64,000 nt of DNA, from contig JAECUM010011146.1 in NCBI GenBank assembly GCA_016617855.1, positions 1-64,000 on the forward strand. The letters are read 5' to 3'. Positions 33,001 to 45,537 of this stretch are shown here, one piece after another (within the stretch, counting starts at the first letter, position 1; the number at the start of each line of letters is the position of its first letter). A program made the position numbers and the translations under genes. The stretch comes from Megalonaias nervosa (Eukaryota > Mollusca > Bivalvia > Unionida > Unionidae). The notes beneath the pieces are model-generated. The model was not told the origin of the DNA. It was given only the letters and a program-made list of their open reading frames with translations, and did not search any database.

Positions 33001-35935
33001 AAATCGGGTAGCTTGCTTGTGTAATGTGAGTGAAGAGGACAGACAGAAAATATCAAGAAGAAATGCAAACGTTACATGATATACCAATAACTTATTTTGC
33101 TCTCTCGTTACTGAATTCATTTAAAGGCATGATTCGCTGCCGCGACATTGGGGGAGTCAGTGACATCGAAGGCATAATGAACCAAGGTGCCACTGCCATT
33201 CGTCGAATCCGTATCAAACATGGCGGAAATTTGCAGGACACAAACACCATCATACTTTCTTTCAACACAACACCACTACGCATGGAAGTAAAAGTTGGAT
33301 TTTTGAAGGTCAACGTTAAGGTATACATACCAAATCCACTCGATGTTTCAAGTGTCAGAAGTACGGCCACTACGAAGGCAGATGCTCCAAAATCACTGTG
33401 TATGGCCGAAATAGCGACTCTTCCCATCGGGAACCCGAGCGAAAAGCCACCCACATTGTATAAACTGTGGAAAAGAGCGTCACGCCAACTCAAAAGGCTT
33501 CGAAACCTAGAAACAGGAGAAGAAATTAAAAGGGTGACCTAAAATATATCTTCTCCAGAGGCCAGAAATATAACAGAATCTAGAACCTCCCTACATGGCC
33601 CAACCTTCTCAACTAGAATAAGGACCAGTCCAAAGAGAGCAAAGGATGCACAGACCCAAACAAGTCTGCCTGATACTACAACTTCAAATATTCCACATTA
33701 TAAGCCTCAGAAAAACACAATCTTCCCAAAGATAATATTCCATAATGCACCAAGACCAAAAATCACCAAAGAAAAAGAAACACAAAACAGGTAGTACAAG
33801 TGATCTGATGACCCTATGAAGTTGTATAATAGGTTTAGCGATTTTGAGGACTTGGATGCAAAAGATACTGCTCCGTGTCTGAAGGAGGCTCCAGACCTAC
33901 AAGCAAAACATTTGACCCCGTATTTCCTCCTTATAAATAAGCATATAGAAAATTTCCCTCGCGAAAGGTCTAACCTAATTACTACACCATCTCTATTTTT
34001 AATTCATAATGAAGAAAACCATCGTACAATGGAATTGTCGAGGAGTTTAAACCAAATACAATGATATTATTCTGCTTTTAAATGAACACAATTTTGCAGT
34101 GTTGTGTCTGCAGGAAACTTTTTTTTTATAAAGATACAGAAAACCACTTATAATTTACTCCTATTTTAACACCTACTCTGAAAAACGTGATAGAGCCTCA
34201 GAAAGAGATTTCGTTGTTGTGAACAATAGGGCCTCTCATAACGTTATCCTTTAAACACAAATTTACAAGCCATTGCTGTAAACGTCACTGTTCGTCGAGT
34301 GATTACATTTTGTTCCATTTGTACAGCACCAGACACTAACTTGCTACCAGATGAATTAAACATACTCATTCAACACCTGCCTATCCCTTTTGTTCTACTT
34401 CGGGACTTCAGCGCCAATAACATTTTATGAGGATTGATGCACATAGATGACAAAAAGGTAGAAGATTTCCAGACACGATTTCTGTCTATACAGCACAAAA
34501 TAGCTGACATATTTACATCTGGGAAACGTGTACATGTACTTGCATAGATCTGACAATTTGTTCCCATTCTCTGCTTTTTGGATTATGATTGTAAGTTCGC
34601 TGATGACCTTCATAGCAGTGACCACATCCCAATCTCTCTAAAGAATATTAACTCTACCATCGATGAGCCAACTCCACAATGGAATTTAAAGAAGGCCGAC
34701 TGGGCCAAGTTTAAAACACTTTGAAAAACAAGACTTAACAGAGATACCTTTTGAAACGTCAGTGATCCTGTTTAACATTTTACGTCTATTTTACTAGAGA
34801 TTGTAGAAGAATCCATTCCTAAATCCTCGCCCAACTCTAAAAGAACCCCAAAAACCATGGTGCACTAAGAACTGAAAAGGTGCCATTAGATAAAATCGTT
34901 AATCATTGGGAAACTTTAACAATCGTCCGACGTCTGAAAATTAAGTTGGTACAGCGTATATTTTATAAGAATGTGAGAGAGCATAATGGAAAAACCACGT
35001 TACTTTAAATTCTCGTACGTCTATAAAGAAAGTATGGGGCAAAATCCGCAAAATAAATGGTAAGCGAAACAACAACTCTTTCTGACATAAAATATAAATA
35101 ATAAAATCTTCAACTCCAAATAATGACATAGAAAATGTATTTGCTGATAATTTTTCTAAACATTAATCATCATCTTAGTAATTATTAGATTTTCAAGGGC
35201 TGAAAAGTCTGAAAGAAAATATACGTTTAAAATTCACTTCAAATAATTCAGAAAATTATAAACAACCGTTGGAACTTACGGAAGCTCTGAACAAGGCCCA
35301 TAATACAAGGCCTGACGAAATGCATGACCAATTTACCGAAACTCTGATTAATAGCTCTTTTGGAAATGTTCAGTGATTTATGGACGACTGGTGATGTACC
35401 AAAAACATGAAAAGAGGCTACAGTAATACCTGTTCCGAAACCAATTAGCGATAGCACAGATCCTATCAAATACCGGCCTTTAGTATTGACGAACTGTGTG
35501 TGTAAAACAGTGGAAAGAATGATCAATGCAAGACTTGTTTGGTACTTAGCGTCTAATATATTAATACGTCCTTTCCAAAATGGTTTTCAATGAGGCAGTA
35601 GTACCAACGATCATCTGGTTAGACTTGAAACGTTCACTGGCGATGCTTTTATGAAGAAAGAACATTCAGTATCTATTTTCGTTGATTTGGATACGGTCGA
35701 TGATTCTACGTGAAAGTACGGAATAATGAATGACCTGCACGTTCTGGATCTAAAAGGCCGTACACCCACATTTATATCGAACTTTCTTTCAAATAGGGAA
35801 TTAAAGGCACGAGTGGGCGCCACTCTCTGATATTTACGAACAAGAGATGAGTGTGCTCCAGGACAGTATTTTATATGTCATTCCTTTTAACATGAAAATT
35901 CATAATATTACTATTGTGATATGGATTTCATACCC
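33001..35935 (+). mobile_element. Non-LTR retrotransposon (Jockey/CR1-like), 3'-truncated and decayed
   Basis: ORF1 (nucleic-acid-binding) at 33030-33800 and ORF2 from about 34010: an AP-endonuclease start (IVQWNCRG, VLCLQETF), then RT from about 35260 (KAHNTRPDE, CVCKTVERMINARLV, HLVRLETFTGDAFMKKEHSV, SIFVDLDTVDDST). It ends near 35935 inside RT, just after the block that normally reads PQGS-IL, so the catalytic YxDD region is gone. Frame is broken repeatedly. Assignment to a Jockey-like clade is by recalled similarity. Confidence 0.8.
33030..33542 (+). pseudogene. LINE ORF1 (gag-like) with frameshifted zinc knuckle
   Basis: 170 open codons. The region IRCRDIGGVSDIEG through VKVGFLKVNVKVYIPNPL matches LINE ORF1 RNA-binding proteins. 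After IPNPL the expected CCHC zinc knuckle is in another frame: 33343-33384 reads CFKCQKYGHYEGRC (C-x2-C-x4-H-x4-C). A one-base indel near 33340 therefore disrupted an otherwise preserved knuckle. Confidence 0.75.
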
Positions 35936-35999
35936 TTCTTCCCACTACTTGCTGTGAGAAGGATTTTCTCGTAACTTAAGAAATGTCTTACCCCACGGT

Positions 36000-36000
<1 letters not shown>

Positions 36001-36050
<50 letters not shown>
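36001..36050. repeat. (AG)n microsatellite
   Basis: 25 uninterrupted AG units. Confidence 0.98.
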
Positions 36051-36053
<3 letters not shown>

Positions 36054-36129
36054 AGACTATCTTAAAAAGAGGTGTCACTCATAACGGTGTAGATATGGCA
36101 ACATCTTGGGGAAAGCTAAGCAAGAGGTA

Positions 36130-36810
36130 CGGGTTCGCTGTAAGAAAGATGGACTTCTAAACTCTGGCAACGAACTAATTTTATTGAAATAATTGACATT
36201 TACAATTACATTCTAGATATAGAATTACATCTACTTAAATTTTCCATTTCAGATATAAGATATACATACAATATTCCTTCAAGCTTACCAATTTCATACA
36301 ATTCTGTAATCTCTGTCTTTTATAATATAATGCAAATAATTAAATATCAAATAAGTTCACGATAGCAAAACGTGTGTAAAAATTCAATATTTGAGACTTC
36401 TTCAACAATCATTTCGCAGAAAGACATTTTACTGAATTTAATATAACATACCGAAATATTAAACTATTACTTAAATAATATCTTATTTCTAAATTATTAC
36501 TGAGCATGAAGTTGGTAGTGAACTCGTCTTTTACAATAATCAATAGTATAAATGCAAGTAAATATAAACTATGTATACAATTCAACTTTCCAATACATTA
36601 TATTAAAGAATAGTCAAGAAATATTAAAATAATACAAAAATGTTGCAAATGTGCCGATCTTACATTGAACTCTTACCATAACATCTTAGCATTAAAGATC
36701 CCTAAAAAGAATAGAAAATTTTACAAACACAGACATTTGCTTACCTGTAAGAAAGATGGACTTCTGAGCTCTGGCAATGAACTAATTTGCGCACTGCTGT
36801 TTCTCGCTTT
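36130..36810. repeat. Two direct copies of a ~45-bp segment, 608 bp apart
   Basis: GTAAGAAAGATGGACTTCTA at about 36141 and GTAAGAAAGATGGACTTCTG at about 36749, each followed by CTCTGGCAA-GAACTAATTT. Could be remnants of direct terminal repeats of a small element; nothing coding lies between. Confidence 0.5.
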
Positions 36811-39359
36811 ATACGCGATTTTAGGGTGTATCCTCGAGACCAAATAAGGACATACGTTTTGTGGAACGTGCGCCTTAGCTCTTCACTAGAACTTAGAGAG
36901 ATCAACTAATGTCTGTTTTCTCTGGGTTTGTATACGTCATTAGATACATATCTGCTGTATATGCTTTTTCCATGGAACACGTAAAATCTTACTGATATAC
37001 TGAACAGAAACGAATTTAGCTTATTCAACAGAAACTAATCTGGTTTGCTATAGATTCTTGTTACTGGGTCTTAATTTTGCTGACTTAGAATATACAAATA
37101 AATGCCTTATGCAATGCGAGGGATTTTACAATTTCCAAATTAAAACACAATCTTCATCAAAACAATACACAATTGTATTACAGGAATAAAAAATTGCTTT
37201 CAGTACAATTTGGTAAAAAATTCCACCCTAACATTACCAAGTGTTTGCCTCCTGGTGTGAATTGGGGCAATATGTTGACGATTATCCTAATATGTTATCG
37301 ATCGAAACACAAGCATACAACTGAAAGACAACTACAACAAAATATAGACAAGATTTATGAACGGTTTCAATTTTCTCAAAATCTAAAACGGTATGCATGC
37401 ATTTCTGTTAGCTACTAAGACAATTTGATGATCCTGTTGAGAAAACTTAGGCGAAAGGCGTCCTTATTACAGATACATCCGTAGAGACGAGGTAGTCATT
37501 ACAAAATAAGAATTGGTTATACTTATATAACCCACTCCTGCGTATTAAAGGGTGAACACCCACCTGAGTGCGTTTCTTCTAATTAACCCTTCACCTTGAA
37601 GCACTTTCTGATCGATTATTTCGATCTCCGTCCTACACGCGGTCGTTACTACAGTGTTCATGGAATGAAGGAACTTTCTGATATGGTAAATGTCTTATAT
37701 TTTAAATTTCTTCAAGGAAATTGGCGTTCATTCAAAATATAGTTTGTGTGCAACCCAATTTCCTTTGATTATTTTAATCAACATTTGTACTGTTAATCAA
37801 ATTTAACTTTTATTAGCTAATTACCCTGTATACACACCATTTACACCCACCCACCCCGTTGTTTGGGAACCTTCATATATTTTCACCGTATTATTGTCGT
37901 GTTTTTGTACGTTTTTCACTTGTATGTAATAAACCTTTTTGATACAAACATTTTTTTTTTATCGTACGACCCTTTTTTTGTGGCGCGATATATCCTGACG
38001 ATGCTGATGCCCCGTAAAATATCAAATCAACCTACCAACTCTATCCTTGAAACAGTATAAGGAACACTTGACATATTTCCAGGACACACAATATCAATTT
38101 GCAACGAAATCGTAAAAGAATGCTCCGCAGGTGGTTAACAGGAACGAACTGTGTTAGAGTTGTACGTATCAATTTCTACCATAGACCTTTTCCACAGCAG
38201 AACTAATGAAAGTTAAAAGTTACCCTTATTTTTTTAAAAAAAATTACTTATTGCTATTTTCATGTGACATCCATCGATTAAATGTGATGGGCATCTCCTG
38301 TATCACCTATTTTATGCGCTTGGTCCAAAACAAAAATAAAAATTATGAAAACTGTACATCTCTCTGATCCGGTGTAAATATGTATTATGAACAATGACTA
38401 AATTTCTATCCAATCAACAACTCAACCAGTTCTTCGGTCTGAGTCTCATTGTCAGCTTTACTGTTATCTCTAAGGTTTGATTTATACCTCTCATTCCAGT
38501 GATTTCAAGCATGAAGATTTTAGGGTACCAAATTATGCAGAAAATGTACTGCATAATTCGTGTGCAATAACAATGAAGAATGCGGGGTAGCTGGCAAAAA
38601 GAGATTAGAAATTACCATACCGAGACCATATTTCCAAGCTGATCCTCCTCTGTTTGATAAAAATAGTGACAAAAACCGCAAAACTTAGTATCCAAATGAC
38701 ATTAATGTTGGTGAATTTCTGTACAAGAATGGGTTCAAATTGTATTTGAAGCCAAAAGTGAATTGCATATGTGATTCCCCATTCTAAATTTTAGAATATT
38801 TCTGAATTTTATTTCGTTATGCGCAAGTGGAACGATATATCATTGTTTTGTCCAAATTGAAATTTACATTTCTTAATTATGCTAAAGCTTTTTTCAAAAA
38901 GGCGTAGTGGATATTGTGATACAACTGTCCGCCCGTACGTCAGACTACCCAAACCTATTTCCTCCTAAACCACTAGTTATAAATTCCTTACACTTGGTCT
39001 ATACGTTGCCATGTGGGGACCATCTGTGAGAGGACTATTATTTTTCTTCGGAACGCATCGTCTGGGGTCCCTGGAATGTGTCAACGATCAAGTATATATA
39101 AACAGTAATTGCTCAAACAATTCTTATTATTTATTATATTCTAAATTTTGTACAGACATCATTATGAGCAGGGAATTAATATAGGCAACGGATTTTCAGT
39201 TATCACTATTGGATCATAATTGGGGTGATGGTATTTAGCATAAAGTATGTCAATTTGTCAGAAATGTGTACTGCATGTTGCAAAAGCTTAATGTAGCCTA
39301 GGGACATGAACTATGAAACTATAAGTCTTTTGTGTTTATATGTCGTATATTTTCTATAA

Positions 39360-39360
<1 letters not shown>
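36811..39360. other. No gene recognised
   Basis: AT-rich. ORFs of 60-81 codons (for example 37173-37418) show no motif. No element ends identified. Confidence 0.5.

Positions 39361-39364
<4 letters not shown>

Positions 39365-39448
<84 letters not shown>
39365..39448. repeat. (AT)n microsatellite
   Basis: About 42 AT units. Confidence 0.98.
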
Positions 39449-39450
<2 letters not shown>

Positions 39451-40059
39451 TATTTTATATTAACTATGCATGCCAGTAATGAAATGAAACCGAACTTAAT
39501 AATTTGCAAACATTTACAAAGGTTGTTTCCTTCTAGTGGTAGTGCATATGCTTATTTTCAGCAATGAACCGAGCTTGGAATAAAGAGTACAAGCACAAAA
39601 TGATTTAAGGGTGAAAGCGCTGTGACACATAGTTGAAATCTTGCACAATGCAGCTATCTTGATCATTAAAAACTCATTATGCTAGGTAATTTGCCCACGT
39701 GGTCAAACCGTCTCTGTTATGAGGGCACAATGTTTGCATTTTGTGATTTGTCTCAAGTTTGAGCCCACTTACAGCTTAATAGCGAACTTCAACTTGATTC
39801 AGATGAGATTAATTTAGTACAATCCCCTGTAGGTACAGTTTCAAATAAAATCATATTTGTTGTTTGTGATGGATGACCAGATAATAGTGCTACCTTAAAA
39901 TCTGAAGAAGAAAAATCCATAATGAACAAAAGGCCAACATTAGGGGTGTATATCTCTACAAATATTTGAGGTATTGAAAGTCCGGGCTCAGATTCTAATT
40001 TCCCAGATCACAAAGACGTAGTATAGTAACTTTCAGCCTGACATCTCTAAAATAAAAAC

Positions 40060-40800
40060 AAGTTACAAGCATGGACTCAATCTTTGGTCATTGTGCTCCC
40101 CAAGAAAGGAAACCTACAGCTATGCCAAAACTACAGAACCATCAGTCTGATCAGTCACCCGAGCAAAGTCATGCTGAAGATAATTCTCAACAGACTAAAG
40201 CCTCAATCAGAGAAAATTATTGCTGAAGAGCAGGAAGGAGCACCAAAGAACAAATCTTCAAAACCAGACTCCTTTGCGAGAAATACCTTCAGCATCAGCA
40301 GAACCTATACCACGTCTTTATAGATTTCCAAAAGGCCTTTGATAAGGTGTCGCATGCAGCCTTGTGGCAATTATGAGGAAGTACAACATCAGCTCAAACC
40401 TGGTGCAGGTTGTTGAGCACGTCTATGACAAAGCCACTACTGCTGTCCTCATCAATGGCAGCAGAGGAGATTGATTTCGAACAACAGTTGGAGTCAGACA
40501 GGGATGTATACTGTCACCAACACTCTTCAACATTTTCCTGGAAAGGATCATGAAGGATGCTTTGCATGACCACAAGGGCACTGTCAGCATCGGAGGAAGA
40601 ACAATCACCAACCTTCGCTTCGCAGATGATACTGATAGCTTAGCAGGAGATGAAAAAGAACTGGCTGACTTGGTTGAGCGCCTCGATACAACCTCCACAG
40701 TATACGGTATGGAAATTAGCGCCGAAAAAACTAAACTGATGACAAACAACACAAATGACATCAGTGCAGAAATAAGGGTCAGTGGACAGAAGTTGTCAGT
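40060..40800 (+). mobile_element. LINE reverse transcriptase fragment, 5'- and 3'-truncated
   Basis: Begins inside RT (VIVLPKKGNLQLCQNYRTIS, LISHPSKVMLKIILNRLKP). It continues in shifted frames through the fingers/palm to GCILSPTLFNIFLERIM, TNLRFADDTD (the catalytic Asp pair near 40625) and the thumb (LVERLDTTSTVYGMEISAEK). Similarity stops abruptly after VSGQKL at about 40800, about 180 bp before the Polinton polymerase. At least three frameshifts or stops. Clade not assigned (RTE-like or L1/Tx1-like). Confidence 0.8.
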
Positions 40801-40979
40801 ACATACATGGCAGATTATATGCCAAATTTTTCCTGACAATCTCAATTCAAATATCTTGAACAACGAACCGTTACGACATACAACAAACACGCTTTACCTG
40901 TGTCTAAAATGCATCTAATATATACCTGCTACTGACAAAATTATAGTGTATTATTTTTTGCAATTTAAAAGTAGCAGTG

Positions 40980-43030
40980 AAGGTATGGTGTTCCCGCATT
41001 TGCCCGACGTTCACTATTACAACCCAGATGGCAATCACACAGAACAATTAGAAGCATTCTACGCTAGGTACCAATTTTACGCTTCCAATCCGTTTGACTT
41101 TCAGGAAGAAATGTTAAAGTTTTGCCGATCTGATGTGGACATGTTACGCCGTTGCTATAGAAAATTTTGACAATTATTTCTGGATCACGGAGGTGTCGAT
41201 TGTTTGAAGGGAGCTTCTACCATCGCAAAAGCGTGCAGATTTCTGTACAGAAAGAAATTCATACCCGAGAACAAACTAGCCATCATACCCCCTCAAACGT
41301 ACCTCTTCGTCAGCTGTCTATACTTCGCCAAAGCTCTGCGTTGGTTACACTACTTGTGTGACAGTGAAGACAAATGAATCTAACACACTAGAAACTGGGG
41401 AGAAAAGAAAATTGAAAGTCTTTCGGCTGATGGCTAGGATTTAGAAGACCCAAGATCGTCTACTAATTCCACGGATGTTTATTTCACGAATGCCCTGCGT
41501 GTTTCCCTCGACAAAACCGGAAAGTATTTTCTCAGAGATCACCATAGAAGATTTGTACGAGCAAAACATACCAACAACGTCTGAGGCTAGAAAAACGATG
41601 ATACCGAGTTGTAGAAATGTGGGGAGCACGAGTACGATCGACGTTGCAATACCGATCTCAACTTTAGACGCATTGCCAAAAGTTAGAATGTAGTGGACAT
41701 CGAACATTTGAACTGTTTGGATGGCGAACCAATGCCACACGCTTGCTTTAGGAAGTGGAATAATCTCAAGGAGAAGAAATCGAATGCATAGATGTGTGTT
41801 CGTTGCATACTTCGGTGTGCAGAGATGCTCGATTTCCTACAGCGCACCGCAAACTACTGGCAGAACACATTGACGTGGAACACATTCGTCAATACGAAAG
41901 TCTGATAAAATGCAAAGTCTTACCTCCAACTCACTTGCACCATCCCGTCTTACCACATCATTGCCAACGGAAACTGATGTTTCCTTTATGTCGTACGTGT
42001 GCTGAAACGTGTAAACATGATAAACCTTTTGGCCACACAGAAGAAGAACTTGCTTGGATAGGAACGTGGGTGAGTATCGAATTGTTTCGCGCTCTGGATC
42101 CTGGATACCGATTATTAAAAGTCTATGAAATTTGGCACTTTTCAAACACACAACTGTATCAAAAGGACGACGATTCCAATAAAGGAGTTTTCTTGGGCTA
42201 CGTCAGTGAATTTCCCAAACTGAAACAAGAAGCTAGTAGCTATCCCTCCTGGAGTCAAATTCCGGAAGACCAAGAAAAATTCAAAGAACAGTACCATTTG
42301 ATTATTTTATCACTGTGGAATGCGTAGAAAAGAACGAAGGAAGACGTTCGTTTGCCAAAGTCATGTTAAATTGTTTGTGGCGAAAATTGGCACAACATCC
42401 GATCTTGCCCAAGACTGAATACATGGTATATCTGAGCCCCTACATTAAAATGGTTGACAACAAAAGAAACCTAATGAAACGCGTGTAAATCATCAGAGAA
42501 GATTTGATCTTGACCAATTACGAAGAAGTTACAGAGTTTGCACCTCCCAACACGTTTTGAAATGTTATAATTGCAGCGCAAGTGACAGCCTATGCTCGCT
42601 TAAAATTGTACGAAATCTTAAATCTTTTAGAAGATCGGGTCCTGTACCTTGACCGTTTAGGTGCAAGGACAGACGAACACCCAGAAGACACTATCCTGAG
42701 TGTTGCAAGCGGCGGTCCCAAACATCACGAATACCAATACCGATTTAAAACGAGACCGACGGGGAGAAATTGATACCAAGTGCAGAGTCAAAGGACTAAG
42801 ACTGAACGGTCGAGTCAAGTGGTAAACTTTGACGTGTTGAAAAAATCTTTACAATTAAGAGACGATCAAGAATTTCACTTGACCACAGTGAATCAGCACA
42901 AACTTATACGTTTAGAAAACCACCAAATTGTCAATCGCCCTTTAAATAAAGTGTATCAAATTGTGTAGCAGAATCGAGTGCCCTTTCTAGACCATAATAC
43001 TTTGTCATACGGACAGGCTGGGCTCCATTA
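40980..43030 (+). pseudogene. Protein-primed family-B DNA polymerase (Polinton PolB), N-truncated
   Basis: Starts at the end of the exonuclease domain: EMLKFCRSDVDMLRRC (41110-41160; the usual Tyr of motif Exo III is Phe). Next come LFLDHGGVDCLKGASTIAKA, AIIPPQTYLF and a decayed stretch 41345-41780. Motif A is near 41790 (IDVCSLH), then ARFPTAHRKLLAEHIDVEHI and LIKCKVLPPTHLHHPVLP. Motif B is near 42350 (LNCLWRK). Motif C is near 42645, where the DTDS core reads LDRLGA, so catalysis is lost. The C-terminus is SGGPKHHEYQYRFK and VNRPLNKVYQIV. Stops at 41168, 42326, 42486 and others. It would replicate the element from a protein-primed end. Confidence 0.88.
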
Positions 43031-43139
43031 TAAAAAGGGAAGACATCCAACGCCAACACTTCATTGCGAATGCAAACTCCGACCTAGAAAGACGATGAAT
43101 CGTTCACCACAGCAATCGAGTTAAGGACTCACTGCAGAC

Positions 43140-43365
43140 TTGAAATCCAATGAGGAGCTCGACTGTGATGCTGTGCCTTGCGATCACATTGATGCCGTAC
43201 CCTGCTACATCATCGATGCAGCATGGCCTTGCTGCTCCTCAACTGCTATAATGGAAAGCGATGTCGTTCCTGTGACCATCGAAAGCGATGCCGTTCATTA
43301 CCGTGTACCATATTGCTCTACTAGCGAAAGTGATGCAGCACGACGTTTCTACTTGACTGTTCGGT
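43140..43365 (+). other. Open frame of unknown function between PolB and the BIR domain
   Basis: 75 codons with acidic, Cys-containing repeats of the type CDAVPCDHIDAVPC and ESDVVP/ESDAVH. It may be linker coding for the BIR gene or simple duplication; no family recognised. Confidence 0.35.
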
Positions 43366-43373
43366 GATATCTT

Positions 43374-43735
43374 GTGTGTGCCTACCTACGGATCTCATTT
43401 ATGAACTCGCAATTCACTCCAGATATCACCACGAATTCGCCTGTCAAAGAAGATTACACGTTTCCTGTGGCTTTGCCTGGCTATTGTGACTTTAGAAGTC
43501 GATTCCAGGCGTTCAAAGGGAAATGGACTAAATATATGAATGGACCTACTCCCATAAGTTAGCCAGAGCCGGATTTGTCTATTTGGGAGAAGGAGATAAA
43601 GTAAATTGTTTCAGTTGTGGTGTGGTACATCACGAATGGGAGCATAAATACTCGGCTTACATGGAACACGCCAGATGGTCTCCGCGCTGTCACTTCTTAT
43701 CTTTGGTGGACCCAAAATAATATCATCCTCATGGA
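43374..43735 (+). pseudogene. BIR-domain (IAP-type) gene fragment with one frameshift
   Basis: A baculoviral IAP repeat. The first half (YCDFRSRFQAFKGKW, about 43480-43530) and second half (LARAGFVYLGEGDKVNCFSC and on, 43560-43722) are in different frames, with a break near 43550. Zinc ligands are all present with textbook spacing: Cys 43607, Cys 43616, His 43667, Cys 43688, that is C-x2-C-x16-H-x6-C. BIR domains bind caspases or IAP antagonists; IAP-type proteins in large DNA viruses and cells block apoptosis. It lies 450 bp after PolB, same strand, inside the Polinton. Whether it was cargo or a later insertion is inference. No RING domain seen. Confidence 0.8.
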
Positions 43736-43939
43736 TACTATGAAAGAGAACATTCAGTTTTTGCCTCCTTAGCTAAGAGAACGCATGTACAGTTAATTTG
43801 ATGGCGAAAAAGGAACATCCTACTACAATCTGTGCGAGGCGAATGAGAACGCAGATGTCAGGCATATCTCGCGGCATAAAGTTCTCAAAAAGATTCCTTA
43901 CGACAGTACATCCTCATCGCAGCTGCCAGCATTGACAGA

Positions 43940-44163
43940 TGCCAGAAAGATCTAAGCACGCCTAATTTTATTTTGGAGTGCCATCACAGTCTCATTCTGA
44001 AAGACACTATCATTGATCATATTAATGGCAATAAGTCAGACAACTGCATCCAGAATAATTTACGCGGAGAAGTTGATAAGCATAAAAAAGACAGCGCGTC
44101 CGGTGCAAATTTTGTGAGAAAGAACTATTGGGCTCAGTGTTCCAAGCAGAGAACACACTAGTT
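43940..44163 (+). pseudogene. HNH-nuclease-like fragment 1
   Basis: Frame 43973-44161 reads LILKDTIIDHINGNKSDNCI, then QNNLRGEV. DHINGNKSDN with the following N-LR is the core of the HNH homing-type nuclease fold (His-Asn-metal motif). The upstream start is unclear and the C-terminal H-N part is weak. Similar to fragment 2 about 570 bp away. Confidence 0.6.
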
Positions 44164-44479
44164 ACTATCAGGCGTTCAATTTGTATCTGTTATAATGAGT
44201 AGAAATTCAAGTCTTATTTGCCAAATCGCAGATGCTGGTTTTCTTTTTTCTTTTGTAAATGCAGCTTAACGTTTTTGTTGTGCTTTGTTCTCTGTTGTTT
44301 GTTTCTTGCTTCTGCCTGATTTAAGCGTACAATTAGACGTTATATTATACTATATTATAGAATGGAGAACACGTCCCATATGCAATAATTATGATGCCAG
44401 TTCACTCGGCGAAGTAAGGCATCTTAAAAATCAAAATGTTCTAACTAAGCATTTGTGCAATACAAGATACATTATCGCT

Positions 44480-44706
44480 AAACAATAAGTCACTGTACAT
44501 TGTATCGTGTTGAATGATACCACGGTGCTATCCCAAAAAATTTTGTGGTAGATCACCTGGATGGCAGCAAGACCTATAACAGAATAGAAAATCGTGAAGT
44601 AGTCACAACAAAGGAAAATTGTCAAAACGGTCATGATAGTGATGGTAGCAATTTTAAAACTCCACGACAGTTAGAGACAACAAACATAGATAGAGGAGAA
44701 CAATAA
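44480..44706 (+). pseudogene. HNH-nuclease-like fragment 2
   Basis: Reads GAIPKNFVVDHLDGSKTYNR, then IENREVVTTKENCQNGHDSD, and ends at a TAA at 44704. The order IP-x(3)-VVDHLDG, N-x-IEN, TTKEN-x-QN is the HNH motif of phage and intron nucleases, better preserved than fragment 1. It has no clear start codon of its own. A nuclease of this kind makes single- or double-strand cuts and is often selfish cargo. Confidence 0.65.
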
Positions 44707-44852
44707 ATATTTCCTTTTAGCTATATTTAAAGCTGGACAATAGCTGCACAAGCAAGCAGAACACTTTTTTTTTCACCCGTCTACAATGTGAGTACACCTT
44801 CAATTTTGCCCAGGCGCACATAAAGATTATTATTGTAATATACTTTGTAAAT

Positions 44853-44883
44853 TTTTTTTTTTTATTTTTTTTATTTTTTTTTA
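44853..44883. repeat. T-rich homopolymer tract
   Basis: About 30 bp of nearly pure T. Confidence 0.95.
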
Positions 44884-45537
44884 TAATCAGATTAGGCTCA
44901 TCACTGAACTGGTTCTATAATGGACATGAGCCAAAGTGCTGACACTATCATCCAAATTAAAGTTCTTGTCGTCTTAGCCATATAGTCCGATTTTAATTAG
45001 AGTTATCGTATTCAGATCGTGGTGGTTGACCTGAAATAGTTCATTTCGAGATATTATTTTCCGTCAGATATAGCTCCCAAAAACTTATCATGTGATTCGT
45101 ACAGCAGCCTAATCAACTACATTTTGATCTTAGCGCGATAACTTCTTTTATGCCTGCCGTATGTTCTTCCTTACATTTTCCCCCAATGTGTTATTATTGC
45201 CTGAGTCATATAATTTGCTGAGTGGGCTATCAGCATTTCGGGGGCAGAGAAATCAATTTGTTTCGAATTGCGAACATATCTTCATGAACATCTGATGCCT
45301 TAATCACATAACAGCTTAGCCTGGTCTCCTTATCTTGCTTTGATAACACTGTAATGAAAATCATATATCAAATACATTGATAATTCAAGAACGGCAAATT
45401 CATCAAAAATAGGCTTATTTAATTTCAAATTTGCTTTCCTTCTTTTGATAGTTGCCAACACGCAGCTGAATTTAATTTTTGCATGTGTTATGAATATTTA
45501 ATATGTATTGTTTATCGGATTTTTTTCAATGATTATA
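44884..45537. other. No gene recognised
   Basis: AT-rich sequence between the HNH segment and the solo LTR. No supportable ORF. Confidence 0.5.

Noticed and set aside
41441..41740. 99-codon minus-strand ORF with hydrophobic segments, possible membrane protein
   Set aside because: It is antisense to the decayed polymerase B region, whose plus-strand motifs lie on both sides.
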